Assembly (NCBI GenBank): GCA_016946835.1
Contig: JACVTC010000012.1
Span: forward strand, 327,001 to 391,000
Source: Neocallimastix lanati (nom. inval.)
Lineage: Eukaryota > Neocallimastigomycota > Neocallimastigomycetes > Neocallimastigales > Neocallimastigaceae
Reading direction: 5' to 3'
DNA: 64,000 bases
Position numbers and translations under genes: made by a program. Of this stretch, positions 19,150-30,927 are shown one piece after another (within the stretch, counting starts at the first letter, position 1; each line of letters opens with the position of its first letter). A model generated the notes under the pieces. It made no database searches. It saw only the letters and a program-made list of their open reading frames with translations, and was not told where the DNA came from.

Positions 19150-19658
19150 AATTATAGTAATTAATTAATAATTTGAATTTACTCTTATTTAAAACATATT
19201 GTTATTAGTAAATTTTATAATTAAGTTTTTATTTAAAATATAAATTTTATTTAATTTTAATAATATTTTATTACATTATTATTTTATATAATTATTACTA
19301 CAATTTAAATTACAATAATCCTACAAAGGATTAATCAAAAGATTTAAACATGTATTTATATAAAATAATAAATTATTAAAATATTAATTATTAATATGAA
19401 TATGTATTAATATAAGTTTGATATTGATAATATAAAATAAGATAATAATATAAATATTTAATATAAATAAAATATAAGAATCTAATATAGCTAAATATTA
19501 TATTTTATAATTAAAATATAATATGTAGAAATTAATTTAATATGACAATCACGTGTTTACATTATTTAATATATATTAATTTCAATATGTAAATAATATT
19601 TAGTCAATTAGTTGGCCTAGACTATTTCTTAAATATTTAATTATATTAATAATTAATT
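19150..19658 (-). repeat. repeat X, copy 2 (possible LTR)
   Basis: In sense it would start TGTAGAAAGAATT at 19658 and end at 19150 next to the PBS-like block. The core 19267-19640 matches copy 1. No ORF. LTR status is inferred from the TG start, the PBS-like neighbour and the three dispersed copies. Confidence 0.6.
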
Positions 19659-19883
19659 CTTTCTACAATTAATAATAAAAAATATTATTAATTGAGATAA
19701 AATTAAAAAATATAATATAAAAATTTGAAAACGAAAATTTAAAAACTTAGAGTTTATTATAAGATTATAATAAACAACACTAAAAGTCAAAGGTTAATAG
19801 TATTTTAGAAAATATTTTATTATAAAATTTTTTTATTAAAAGTAATTTTAAAATATTTGTGTGAATTATTATAATTTCTTATA

Positions 19884-19930
19884 ATAATAACTCTTGATTA
19901 TTTTTAGAAGAATCAAGAGTCCTATTTATA
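19884..19930 (-). promoter_or_regulatory. LTR4 promoter: TATA box and self-primer segment
   Basis: TATAAATA on the minus strand (19930 to 19923) and AAGAGTTATTAT from 19895 to 19884; spacing 35 nt. Confidence 0.6.
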
Positions 19931-19941
19931 TTAATTTGATT

Positions 19942-20073
19942 TCTAATCTTGGAAAATTATTTCTATCTAGAAAAAGATTAGAAGAAAAAACTAGATAGAT
20001 TTCGATTGGTGTTTAATTACATCAATCTTTAGTTAATAAGAAAACCCGAATAAGGGAGAAAACTTATTAACTA
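19942..20073. other. LTR4 U3 interleaved inverted repeats (pseudoknot-capable)
   Basis: A 19942-19950 with A' 19974-19982, perfect 9 bp; B 19962-19970 (TCTATCTAG) with B' 19991-19999 (CTAGATAGA), perfect; hairpin C 20004-20011/20020-20027; stem D 20030-20040/20063-20073, perfect 11 bp, enclosing CCC/GGG (20045-20047/20054-20056). Confidence 0.75.
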
Positions 20074-20459
20074 ATTATATATTAATTTTATTAATATTTA
20101 ATCACAAGTATAATTAAATAATTAATTCTTTTAATTTTCTTAATTAAAAGTCCAAGAAATAATAAAATTTAATTATTTCTTGATTAAATAAAATTATCAC
20201 TTTAATATAATTTAATTTTCTTTAATTAAATAGAATTTATCATTATTTTAATACAATAATACATTATGATAATTTAATATATTAATTATTGATAATTTAA
20301 TTTAATGTAAATAAATTTTAAAACAATAACATTCATTAATAATTACTATGTGACATAATTAATAAAATTATTCATAAAATTTTATAAAATAATAAACTTT
20401 AAATATTAATTTTTTAATAAAGAATAATAATTATTTTGAAATAATTATAATTCTTTACA

Positions 20460-21119
20460 AATGATACGGGCTGGGGTTGAAACACTAAGATATTCAAAGC
20501 AAAAAAAATAAATATTAACACATAACTATAAAAATAAATTTGGAAACAAGAAAAAAAATTAAATTTTAAAATATTCTTTATTTAAATTTAAAATTAAAAT
20601 TATTTGTTCCAAGTATTAAAAAGAAAGAAATTTATTCTTCTTTTTATACTTTTATTTTAATACATTTTATTTATTATTAATATATTCTTTATAAAAAAAC
20701 TATTAACTATTTTATTTTAATTTTTAACTATTATTTTAAATTATTTTTTAAAAAAAAAAAATAACATTTATTAAATTAAAATATAAAAAATTAATTTAGA
20801 GATTGTATCACGAAGGGCATTCCGGGCGGTAGCTTCTTCTTGATATTGTTTTTCAGAGAGAGAATTATACAGAATTGATATTTTCTGTATTTTAGATCAT
20901 TTTTTATTATTGAAATTCTGTATTTTAGTTCATTTTTATTTTTAATAAAGATTTAATTTATTTTTGATTTTTGTTTTATTTTTAGTTTATTTCAAAGGTT
21001 TAGAAAATATTATACAGAAACTTATAATTCTGTATTTTATATCAAATATTTATTGAAATAGGTTTTTATTATTCTTAATATAAAAAAATTAATAATGATT
21101 TAAATATTATATATATATA
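20460..21119. other. AT-rich spacer with short GC-richer islands
   Basis: GATACGGGCTGGGG at 20463 and GTATCACGAAGGGCATTCCG near 20805 stand out from the AT background. An inverted relative of the first (ACACCCCGTATCAC) lies at 21856-21869. No ORF. Confidence 0.5.
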
Positions 21120-21830
21120 ATTTTTAATAAGAATATTTAGTAATAATTTTTATTATATTTAATATTAATAAAAGATTTTTATTAGAATATTTAATAATAA
21201 TTTTTATTATATTTGATATTAATAAAAGATTTTAATAAGAATATTTAATAATAATTTTTATTATTTAATATTAATAAAAGAATTTATAAGAATATTTAAT
21301 AATAATTTTTATTATATTTGATATTAATAAATGATTTTAATAAGAATATTTAATAAGAATATTTAATAATAATTTTTATTATATTTAATATTAATAAAAG
21401 ATTTTTTATTAGAATATTTAATAATAATTTTTATTATATTTAATATTAATAAAAGAATTTTATAAGAATATTTAATAATAATTTTTAATATTTTTGATAT
21501 TAATAAAAGAAATTTATAAGAATATTTAATAATAATTTATATTATATTTAATATTAATAAAAGAAATTTATTAGAATATTTAATAATAATTTTTATTATA
21601 TTTGATATTAATAAAAGATTTTTATAAGAATATTTAATAATAATTTTTATTATATTTAATATTAATAAAAGAATTTTATAAGAATATTTAATAATATTTA
21701 TTATATTTAATATTAATAAAAGAATTTTATAAGAATATTTAATAATAATTTTTATTATATTTGATATTAATAAAAGATTTTAATAAGAATATTTAATAAT
21801 AATTTTATTTTATTATTATTAAGAGTATTT
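21120..21830. repeat. degenerate tandem array, about 13 units of roughly 54 bp
   Basis: The unit is like AAGAATATTTAATAATAATT followed by TTTATTATATTTGATATTAATAAAAGATTT. Copies differ by substitutions (GATATT or AATATT) and by small indels (for example a doubled AAGAATATTT near 21340-21362). Confidence 0.9.
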
Positions 21831-21890
21831 AATAGGAAATACAAGGTATTTAGTGACACCCCGTATCACAAATTTTAGAAAAAGAAATAT

Positions 21891-21943
21891 TGGCATAGTG
21901 ACTAGAGCTATGACCATGAATCGAATTATTCGGGTTCGATTCA
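21891..21943 (+). other. tRNA-like sequence with Pol III A and B boxes (possible SINE head)
   Basis: A-box-like TGGCATAGTGAC at 21891-21902 and B-box GGTTCGATTCA at 21933-21943. Acceptor and T-stem pairing is poor, so it is not a functional tRNA gene. A related B box (GGGTTCGATTTACAC) occurs on the minus strand at 56131-56145. Confidence 0.35.
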
Positions 21944-22480
21944 CACTCAAAGCAAATTTTAATAATTTTAATTTTCATTTTCTAGATGTTTCTTTCTGTA
22001 ATTTCTTTAAGAATTTTATAGAAATTCTTAATAGTTAAAATTATATTTTATTCAATTTTATTCTTTCTTTTTATTAGTTTCTATTTTTGTGGCTAAAATC
22101 GGTTTTAAACGAATTTTCCACAATTCTATAATTTTTCAAAATCATGAAAACTGTTTTTCCGAAAAAAGTATAAATAGGTATGAATTTTCACTTGAAAATA
22201 TTTCTCTTCGTGCTTTTATCGTATTTTAACGTAGTTTATTATTATTAGTAATAAAACATATTTCTAATAAAACAATTTTTAAATAAATAATTAAATAAAT
22301 AAAATAATAAATAAAACCAATATTACTAATATTTCTGCACCGACCTTCCTAATCAACAAAGGAATCAAGTGCTCCAATATTAATATTTTGTGTTTACCAA
22401 TTCTTGTGTTTAGTTTACTTATTCTAAGTGTCCTTTTAGTATTGGAACACTCAGGTTTCCGTTACAGATCCTAAATTTTA

Positions 22481-22525
22481 TATTATTTTCTTTTTCTTCT
22501 TTTAAAGAAGAAAAAGAAAATAATA
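22481..22525. repeat. near-perfect palindrome, 22-bp arms
   Basis: 22481-22502 pairs with 22504-22525 around a single T. It supplies the stop and the last residues (FFFFFKRRKRK) of the ORF that ends here. Confidence 0.9.
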
Positions 22526-22995
22526 ATATCATATATTAAAGTTTTATTCTTCACTTTGTTATAAATTTCCTCTTCTAATGTCATCAATACACCTTCTCTA
22601 ATTAACTTGTATTCTTCATCTAAGTTATATTCATAAGATGTATCTGTTTTATATTTACTGTAATCCCTTAAATTCAATTTAGTACTAGTTAACCAGTAAT
22701 CTAAATTTTCTAAATTATTTTTTAATTTAAAAGTGTTCTTTAGGTCATTAATAATATTTTTTAATTCATTGTTTTCTTTTTTAATGTTGTTATTTATTGT
22801 TTCCATTAATGAATTCATGATATTCATCATTTGTTCATTTTTAGTATTCATCATATTCATCATTTGAGTCATATTAGTGAACATTCCTTTGAACATATCA
22901 TTATAATTGATATTTTCATTATTGGCTTGTTTATCACTTGAAGTACCTGTACTGTTGATACTTTCATTGTTTTCTTTATCTTCGGTCTTAATCAT
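22483..22995 (-). pseudogene. copia-H Gag, N-terminal half, cut by a palindrome
   Basis: 170 residues from ATG. Ser/Asn-rich start, then Met-rich MMNMMNTKNEQMMNIMNSLM and a long charged helix, then NLENLDYWLTSTKLNL, which resembles the conserved W-containing copia Gag region (compare DNYNIW in copia-1). The protein ends in low-complexity residues encoded by the palindrome at 22481-22525, so the rest of Gag is lost. An LTR-like stretch lies upstream (about 23297-23601). Assignment to copia Gag is moderate. Confidence 0.5.
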
Positions 22996-23188
22996 TATTA
23001 TTCTTTTTATTTTTTATTTAATAAAAAACCAAGTTTTTTTTTTTTTTTTATAAAAATTCAAAATTTTTAAATTTTAAATTTCAAATAATTAATAAAAATT
23101 AAATTCAAAATTTTTTTAAATTAAATAATTTAAATTTCACAATTAAAGATCAATTAAAATTTCAATTTCAAAATTTTAAGATTTCAAA

Positions 23189-23219
<31 letters not shown>

Positions 23220-23296
23220 CACAAAAAAAAATATATTGATTATTAGTTATCACTTCTGTCTGACACACTATTGAGATTTCGAAGTATAACACTAAT

Positions 23297-23601
23297 AATT
23301 AATATATATAATTAACAAAAAAACTCATAAAAATTTCTCTTTTATAAATAATCTCTCCTTAATAGATTATTTTTTATATATTTTTTATCTCTTGATATTA
23401 CGTTATTCATTTTTCATTACTACGTATACATTCATATAAATTACATTGTATATTTCATTAATTAATCTTTAGATTCTATTTAATAATATATCATATAAAT
23501 ATATTATACTTAAATTTAATATATTAATAAGGTATAATATAAATTAATAATAATTTTACTTTAAAAATAATAATAAATTATGATATCACGTATTTCCAAC
23601 A
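23297..23601 (-). mobile_element. copia-H 5' LTR (candidate)
   Basis: In sense it starts TGTTGGAAATACGTG at 23601, a typical copia LTR start, and runs to about 23297. A hairpin (TTAGT...ACTAA) lies at 23246-23296 between it and the gag leader. No second copy to fix the ends. Confidence 0.4.
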
Positions 23602-25534
23602 AGAAGTATTCTCTAAGAAGTGAGTATAGCTATAATAATAATGAATTTGCTAATTATAATTATCAAAATAATGTAAATTACATGGATAAAATAAATTATA
23701 TAAATAAAAGAATAAATAATAATTTAAAAACGTTATTTTAAATAAAAATAATGATAGCAGTGATAATGATAAAATTGATAATATCAATACAATTAATGAT
23801 ATGAAACAAGCAAATTCAATTAAGAAGAGAAAATAAGATAAAATGAAAGATTCTCATTTTTATTAAATAAATTGAAAGAACTTACTCAAAAATCAAGTGA
23901 ACAAATGAAAAATTAAAAAACTAATGTTAATAATAATAACGTTAATAATATTGACAATGCTAATGAAATAAATCAAATTGAAAGTAAAAATAATATTAAT
24001 AATAGAAGTATAAAGATAATAAATAACATTCAAATATAAATAAAAATTAAAACAATAAAACTAGACATAAAAGCAAATATCATTATCATGATGAATATAA
24101 AATTACTAGTCATCCATCAAAACGTTCTTTTATAATAAAAGATATTCTAGATACAGTTTCACTCTTATCAATAAATGAAAATGATTTCATTGAACCATGT
24201 AGTTATTTTGATATTTTTAATATGAAAGATAAAGATAAGTGGTTAAAAGCTGTTGATGAAAAGTTAAGTAATATGAGAAGGATGATGTTTTCATAATAGT
24301 AGATAATGTACCTAAGAACGCTAACGTTGTGTCAACACGATGGGTACTAAAATATAAAAGAGATGCTAACGGTAAAATTGTAAAGTATAAAGCTAGATTA
24401 GTAGCTAAAGGCTATATAAAAGTTTACGGTATAGATTACAAAAATACATTTTCACCAACACTCAAACAGGATACACTTAAAACAATAATAGTAATTGCAG
24501 TATAAAATAAAATTAATATTCATCAAATGGATATCAAGGCTACATAATTGAACGCAAGATTAGAAGAAGACATATATATGAATTTACCAGAAGGAATGAA
24601 TCAAAAAGGGTATTGTAAATTGAACAAAGTATTATACAGACTTAAGCAATCAGGCTGAATGTGGAACGAAACATTAAATAAGGTATTGTTAAAATTGAAC
24701 TTTAAAAGATTCTTAAGTGATCTTTGTGTATATATTAAGAAAATGAAAGTAATAATATTAAGGGCTTATAGCAGTTTATGTAGATTATATAGTTGTAGCT
24801 GGTACTTCAGAAGAAGTAAATAAAATAAAATCTTTAATAAAAGAAAATTTTAAAGCAACTGATGTAGGTGAAATTGATTATATTATAGGTATAAATTTTG
24901 TTAAATGCAAACATGGTTATTTTATACATCAAAAGAAATATTTAGAAGATATATTAAATAAATTTGAAATAAACAAACATAAACCTACTTCAAATACGAT
25001 TCCAATCAAAAATAATATATTAAAATCAAAGAAATTTAATCCAACAAAATTAAAACAAGCTATTGGTTCCTTATTATAATTAGCTATAAGTACGAGATCT
25101 AACATCCTATTTTCAGTAAGTAGAGCTTCAAGAAAATCTAAAGATCCCACTTATGAAGATTGGTACAATGTAATAAAAATATTTAGATATCTAAAAGGTA
25201 AGCCTGATTATGGAATTAAATATACATAATAATAAACTTGAATTTAAAGTCTACGTAGATGCAGATTTAGGTGGTGTTAAAGATACTAGAAGATCTATTA
25301 CAGGATTCTTGAAGTTAATGAATTCAGCTCCAACAAGTTGGTATTCTAAACTCCAACACTGTTTTTCCGTTTCAACTGCAGAAAGCGAATATTATGGTAT
25401 ACATGAAAACTTAAAATATGTTAAATCCTAATAATTTATCAGACGGATTTACAAAATATTTAAATACCACTCTGATGAATAAATTCAGAGAAAACATCCT
25501 CACTAGCTTTAAGGATCTTAAACTTTAGGGGGAA
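23602..25534 (+). pseudogene. copia-G pol relic: RT and RNase H
   Basis: Plus strand. Asn-rich connection (23602-24120), then RT from about 24130: KDKWLKAVDEKL, STRWVLKYKRDANGKIVKYK, ARLVAKGY, DIYMNLPEG, LYRLKQSG. RNase H is open at 25210-25431 (VYVDADLGGVKDTRRSITG, STAESEYYG). Several stops (for example near 24505, 24547 and 24657) and frame changes. Ends at a polypurine tract (TTTAGGGGGAA) just before the LTR. Confidence 0.85.
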
Positions 25535-25769
25535 TGTTAGAAATAAATTTATCTTAAATAATGAATAATAATTTAGTATGTTTAACTTAGATTAGTATAT
25601 TTATTTATATTTAATATAAATTAGATATGTATGTTATGTAAATGTATGAGGCGTATGCCTGATATACAACAGAGTTTTATATTTACAAATAAATATAATT
25701 AAATTTTTAAGTAATGTAAATGATTATAATCATAAATAAAATAATTAAAATTAATAATAACTTTTAACA
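25535..25769 (+). mobile_element. copia-G 3' LTR
   Basis: 235 bp, TGTTAGAAATAAATT ... TTTTAACA, directly after the polypurine tract. Shares length and a central GAGGC..TAT block with the copia-1 LTR. Confidence 0.65.
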
Positions 25770-25899
25770 AAAAATAATAATAATTATATATAATTAATAA
25801 AGAAATCACACATTCCAAAAATAAAACATAAATTCTTAATAATATATGATTAAACAATTATATATTAATTGATTAATTAATTATCCTATTAAGTAAAAT

Positions 25900-26280
25900 T
25901 TACATTAGCTAATATAATATTAACCCTTTATTTTATATATTAAATTTTTATATTTTTTATCATAAAATTTATATTATCAATATCAAACCTTTATTAATAT
26001 TTTATATTATATTAATGTTAGAAATTAATTATTAATTAATTATTTTATATAAATACAAATTTAAATCTTTTATTTTAATCCTCAGTAGGATTATTAACTT
26101 AAAATTATTGAAATTACTTGTATTAAAATAATTATATAATAATAATTATATTATTAATAAAAAATAATAAATAAATATTTATAATAAATTTAAAACACAA
26201 TAATAATTTTTATTATAAAATGTATTGTTTAATATTAATAAATTTAATTCAAATAATAAAATTTAAATATTACTATAATT
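25900..26280 (+). repeat. repeat X, copy 3 (diverged, opposite orientation)
   Basis: TTATATTATCAATATCAAAC, then ATAAATACAAATTTAAATC and AATCCT..AGGATTATT match copies 1 and 2 in reverse complement. It ends with ATTACTATAATT followed by the same TGGCATCTT block as copy 2. Confidence 0.65.
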
Positions 26281-26306
26281 TGGCATCTTAACCTAACCGT
26301 TAAGGC

Positions 26307-28383
26307 TAAAATAACTCATTATCTTAATGAAATAAATAATCAATTTAATTAAGAATGTATTATTTAGCAAATTCTTATCACACAAATTTGTAACAGATAC
26401 ATGGTAACATTATGAACAGTAACGCACTAGCGTTACTATTAACGTAAATTTTTATATCAAATTATATAATATTAAATAAATGAAAGAAATTAACTAATTC
26501 ATAATTATTTAACCTTTAATAAATTTTGGTTATATAATTATATATTATTTTTCATATACTAAAACTAAAGTATTTAATATATACTATAAGAAATAAACAA
26601 AATTTAAAAAGATTTTACAGAAAAAATTATGTTATTTTAATCAAGAAAATTAATATAATATTCTTATATTTTATATAAAATAAATTTAAAAGCTATAATA
26701 TATTGAATATTTATTATTAATCAAATCAGATTTGATTTTGTTTGTGGGGAATTGAATAATAATTTTTATAAAATAAATAATCAATTTTAAAAATATAATA
26801 ATACATTAAAAAGAATACAATTTTAAATAAAAGAGTAGTAAATAAATAGGTAAAAAGTAATTAGTAAGTAAAAAAATAATTAAGTAAAAAAGTATTTAAT
26901 AAATAAAAAATAAATTAATAAATAAAAAATAAAACATAGTTGTTATAGGTTAAAAAATATATATATATATAATATTTGTTAATTTTTTATTAATAATATA
27001 TATGTCTTCAAAACAATAAAAGAAAATAAAATGTAACGATATCAGTATTGTTACATTTTATTTTTTTTTATAATTATAATTTGGCTGAAGTTATTCAATG
27101 GTACCTACCTTGAGTTACCATAGTGGATGACACCTTTTTGATAATATAATTTAATTAATTCTTAATTAATTCATTCATTTAATTATATTTATATAAAATA
27201 TTAATAATCATTCATTTAATTAAAATTATTTAATTATTTAATATTTATTCATTTATAATCAATCAATCATGTAATAGATTAATTTTTATCTTTGAATATA
27301 AATATCATGTATTATTATTTTATTTTGATTCTTCGAGTCAATATTGTTTAACGTGAATAATAAATAAATAAAACATAATATTAAAACCATAAAATTTATA
27401 ATTTTATTATCTTTTCAATTTATTTATTTATTTCATCTTTACCGACCTAGTGAGCAACATTACCAAAATTTAAAAAATGAAAAAATTATTTATGTAAATT
27501 GACACTTTAATGTTTATTATTAATCTTTATTCACCACTTATTTTAAAATTTTTTTTATATTTCATTTTATTTATTTATTTATTTACTTATTTAATAATTT
27601 TTTTTATTTATTTTCTAAAAAGTATTTATATTATTTCAATTTTTATCATCTAAATTTATTCATTTATTTTTTATTTTATTTTTTTACATTTTAATATTTT
27701 TATAATTTTATTATTGTGATACGTTATTTTATTTATATATCTAAATTAATATTTATTTATGTGCAAAGACAATAAGGAATTAAGACAAAATATTATATTT
27801 TAGTATTAAATATAAATAACACATACAATAATACAAAATAAAGTAATAAATATATCTTTTTAATGTTCTCTTTATTTATTATTAATTATTAATTATTATA
27901 TCAATTATTATTATTACTATTTTATATAAATATTATAGTTAATTATTTCCAATATATAAAATATCTCTTTTTAACTAAAATAAAATATAAAAATAGCTAT
28001 CTATGTGACTTAATTTATCATAAGTATAAATTTATAAATAAAAGAATTCTCCGTTTAAAATTATTATAAAATTATATATATTATTATTATAAAATTACTA
28101 CTGACCAATAATATTTAAGTACTTCTTTAACCTAAAGAATCTACCTAATATCATTTTACAGTGGTCACGTATCAATTGTTTCATTTTAACATTATTTTAT
28201 TTTTACATTATTTTATTTCTACTTTATTATTTTTATACTTCAATATTTTGTTTTGTTTTTACTTTATTTTTCTTTTAACATTATTTTTTATTACTTTATC
28301 ATTATTTAAAAATTTTTTGTAATTTTTTGTTTAATAATTTAACTTGTGAGACCAAAGTTTCTATTAACATAATGGTTTCTCAT
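26307..28383. other. AT-rich spacer with hairpins, no gene
   Basis: Notable stems: AGTAACGC/GCGTTACT at 26418-26437 and a perfect 15-bp stem at 27023-27037/27050-27064 (AAAATAAAATGTAAC). Nothing else supported. Confidence 0.6.
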
Positions 28384-28452
28384 GTCTGAAGTACATTTGC
28401 AATTATTTTCCCATTTCTGGTCTGAACTATATCCTGATTTAGCAAAATTTCC
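28384..28452 (-). pseudogene. 69-bp coding-like fragment, copy 1
   Basis: Identical to 30928-30996. In the minus frame it encodes GNFAKSGYSSDQKWENN then CKCTSD, and continues to a TAA near 28335. Looks like a last exon or exon remnant of a secreted Cys-containing protein; no further exons found. A partial third piece lies near 28497-28535. Confidence 0.5.
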
Positions 28453-28766
28453 AACTTCAGTATTATTTTAATACTTTTTTGTAATTTTTTATTTTATAAT
28501 TTAACTTGTGAGACCAATTATTTTCCCATTTCTGTCATTGACTACATAAAAATTTAATTTTAAATAAAATTCAACGTCAAAAACCAAACCCATAATATTT
28601 AATTATTTAATAAATAGAAATAACTTATTTTTTAATACAAAACTTTTAGTTGTATGAATATTTTTTATTTATATATTAATTTTAAATATTTTATTTTTAT
28701 TTTTATTTTAATTTTAATTTTAATTTGTTTTTATTTTGTATATTTTATTTTTAATATTTTATGAAT

Positions 28767-29241
28767 TTACCAGCAATCGTTGAAACAAGCTAAAGCATGA
28801 CCACCTAAAGCAGAGACACATGCAGTAGCAGCAACACCTGTGATTGGTCCTAATGAGTAAGCAGCTAAACAACCAGCTATACCGGCAGAATAAGCTATAC
28901 ATTGAATAGCTCGCTTGCCGTTGCATTCACCACGTCTTTCAAGAGAATTTTGAGAATTATTATAATTTATTTCATCTAAATTTTCACCTAATGCATCATA
29001 AATATCATCTCTTATGGAAGAAATTTCTTCTACAGTAGTACAGTTATTTCTGATAATAGATGTATCGATAATATAATTTACTCAATTGGTAAGCCAGTCA
29101 ATTATTTGCTTTTCGGTCATAGTTGATTCGTTTTGTAATTGAGAAAGTTGATTGAAATCAATTACATTATTAACTAAATCATTAACTGTAGAACTTAATA
29201 CTAATAAAGCATTAACTAAAATTAATACGAAATTTAATAAT
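28767..29241 (-). pseudogene. secreted, dibasic-processed, six-cysteine peptide precursor (bacteriocin-like), broken
   Basis: Minus frame of about 158 codons ending TAA at 28767-28769. Hydrophobic N-terminus after Lys-Lys (FVLILVNALLVLS) fits a signal peptide. A polar propeptide follows to LERR, a Kex2-type site, then a 54-residue Gly/Ala-rich mature part with six Cys (CIAYSAGIAGCLAAYS near its start, CFNDCW at the very end). Size, Gly/Ala hydrophobic core and Cys spacing recall halocin-C8-like bacteriocins, but this is resemblance only. Breaks: in-frame TGA at 29082-29084 and no ATG before the signal peptide (an A9 run and a stop are there instead). An undetected intron is an alternative explanation of the TGA. 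Confidence 0.6.
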
Positions 29242-30927
29242 TTTTTTTTATTTAATTAGAATTTGATATATAAAAAATACAATAATTTATATATTATTTA
29301 AAAATTATTTAAAATAATTATATTTTGTATTTAATTACATATAAAATTATATATAAATTAAATATTATTTAAATATAATGGTAAATATATTAAAAGGTAT
29401 ACTATTATATTATAAAATTATTAATAATTATGGTATTATATTTTTATTATATATTTTCTAATATTATCAGAATAATTTAATATTTAAATTATTACTAATC
29501 TAAAATTTATTTAATATAAAATCTTTTTAAAATTTTCATTTTATATAATATATTTTAATGAAATCAAAGTAGAATGTAAAATTTAAATAATATTTTTATT
29601 TAAATTTATATATTAAATTTATATTTTATTAATATTAAATAAATATGAAGGAAATAATACATTTGTCTTCATAAAATATAATATATATAATTATTTCATA
29701 AGTTATATTCAAATGTATTAATAGGACATATTTATTTTTATAATAAAGTATATTTAATTATATTAATATCTTCTATCTATGATAATTTTACACAATTATC
29801 TAATTTATATATATATAATTAAAGTTTAATGATTTAAAAAAAAAAAGAAAATCAATATTCTATTAAATTGTTCGTTCATTATTAATATATAAATTTTAGT
29901 TTTAATTTAGAACTATAATTACAAAATTAAAAATAAATATGTTTATATATATATAAAATTTACTGTTACATATATAAGTGGATTATTATATTAAATATAA
30001 TATTTTCATTAATATTATAATTAATATTTATATTATAATTAATATTTATATGATTGTATTTGTGTTTATAGTATATATTTAATTTATCTTAAAATAATAT
30101 ATATGTTTTAAACTATATTATATAATAAATTTATATACTAATATAAAATTATATATTCTTGAAAATTTAATAACATTTTATCAAATTGGATCTCCACTTT
30201 TATATATATTTATATAATTAAAACATTTCTTCATTTTATATATATTAAAAAAAATAAAGAAAAACTTTAATATTAAATTTATTAATATATATATAAATAT
30301 AATAGTAGAATAGATTTAAATTACAAAAGAAATATAAATTAATATATTAATTGAAAAAATTTTGATAAAATTGAAACAATCTATATAATAATATTTACTA
30401 ATATAATAAGTAATAAAAATTGTTCATTTTAAAATTTATATATATACATGAAAAATAATTATTCTGCAAAATTTAAAAAAAAAATTAAAGAAATTTAAAA
30501 AGAATTAAAAAAAAATTAAAAAATAATAAAAATTAAAAAAATTAAAAAATAAATAAAAATTGAAAAATAAATAAAAAATATTAAAAAATAATAATATATA
30601 TATAATAAAATTAATACAAACTGATATGAATTTTTTAAGAGTTTTTTTAATAATATTATTTGAAATATTTATTAAAATCGTTAACCCTAAAAATATAAAA
30701 AGAAACAGAAATTTTAAATAGAAATAAATTTCAATTTAATTATTTTTGTTTAAATGATTACAAAAATATCTGTGAAATTATAAAAACGGAACTTGATGAC
30801 GTATTTGAATTGTTTTCAGATATAGGTTTTAAATAATATATAAATAATTATATTTATGATATTTTTAAAATTAATATACAAAATTAAAAATAATTTTTTT
30901 TTTTTTATATTAACAAAATTGTTTCTC
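29242..30927. other. AT-rich spacer, no supported gene
   Basis: Poly(A/T)-rich with few non-AT bases. A 45-codon plus-strand frame near 30700-30836 (CLNDYKNICEIIKTELDD) is the only coding-like signal and is too short to call. Confidence 0.5.

Larger units (their letters stand above)
19659..20459 (-). mobile_element. solo gypsy LTR (LTR4)
   Basis: Ends CTTTACA at 20459 with a terminal hairpin at about 20420-20457. Left end approximate, with an inverted repeat CAATTAATAATA/TATTATTAATTG. Neither a primer-binding site on the left nor a polypurine tract on the right is seen, so it is most likely a solo LTR. Confidence 0.75.

Noticed and set aside
21883-21955. Functional tRNA gene
   Set aside because: T-stem and acceptor pairing fail; only the internal promoter boxes are convincing.
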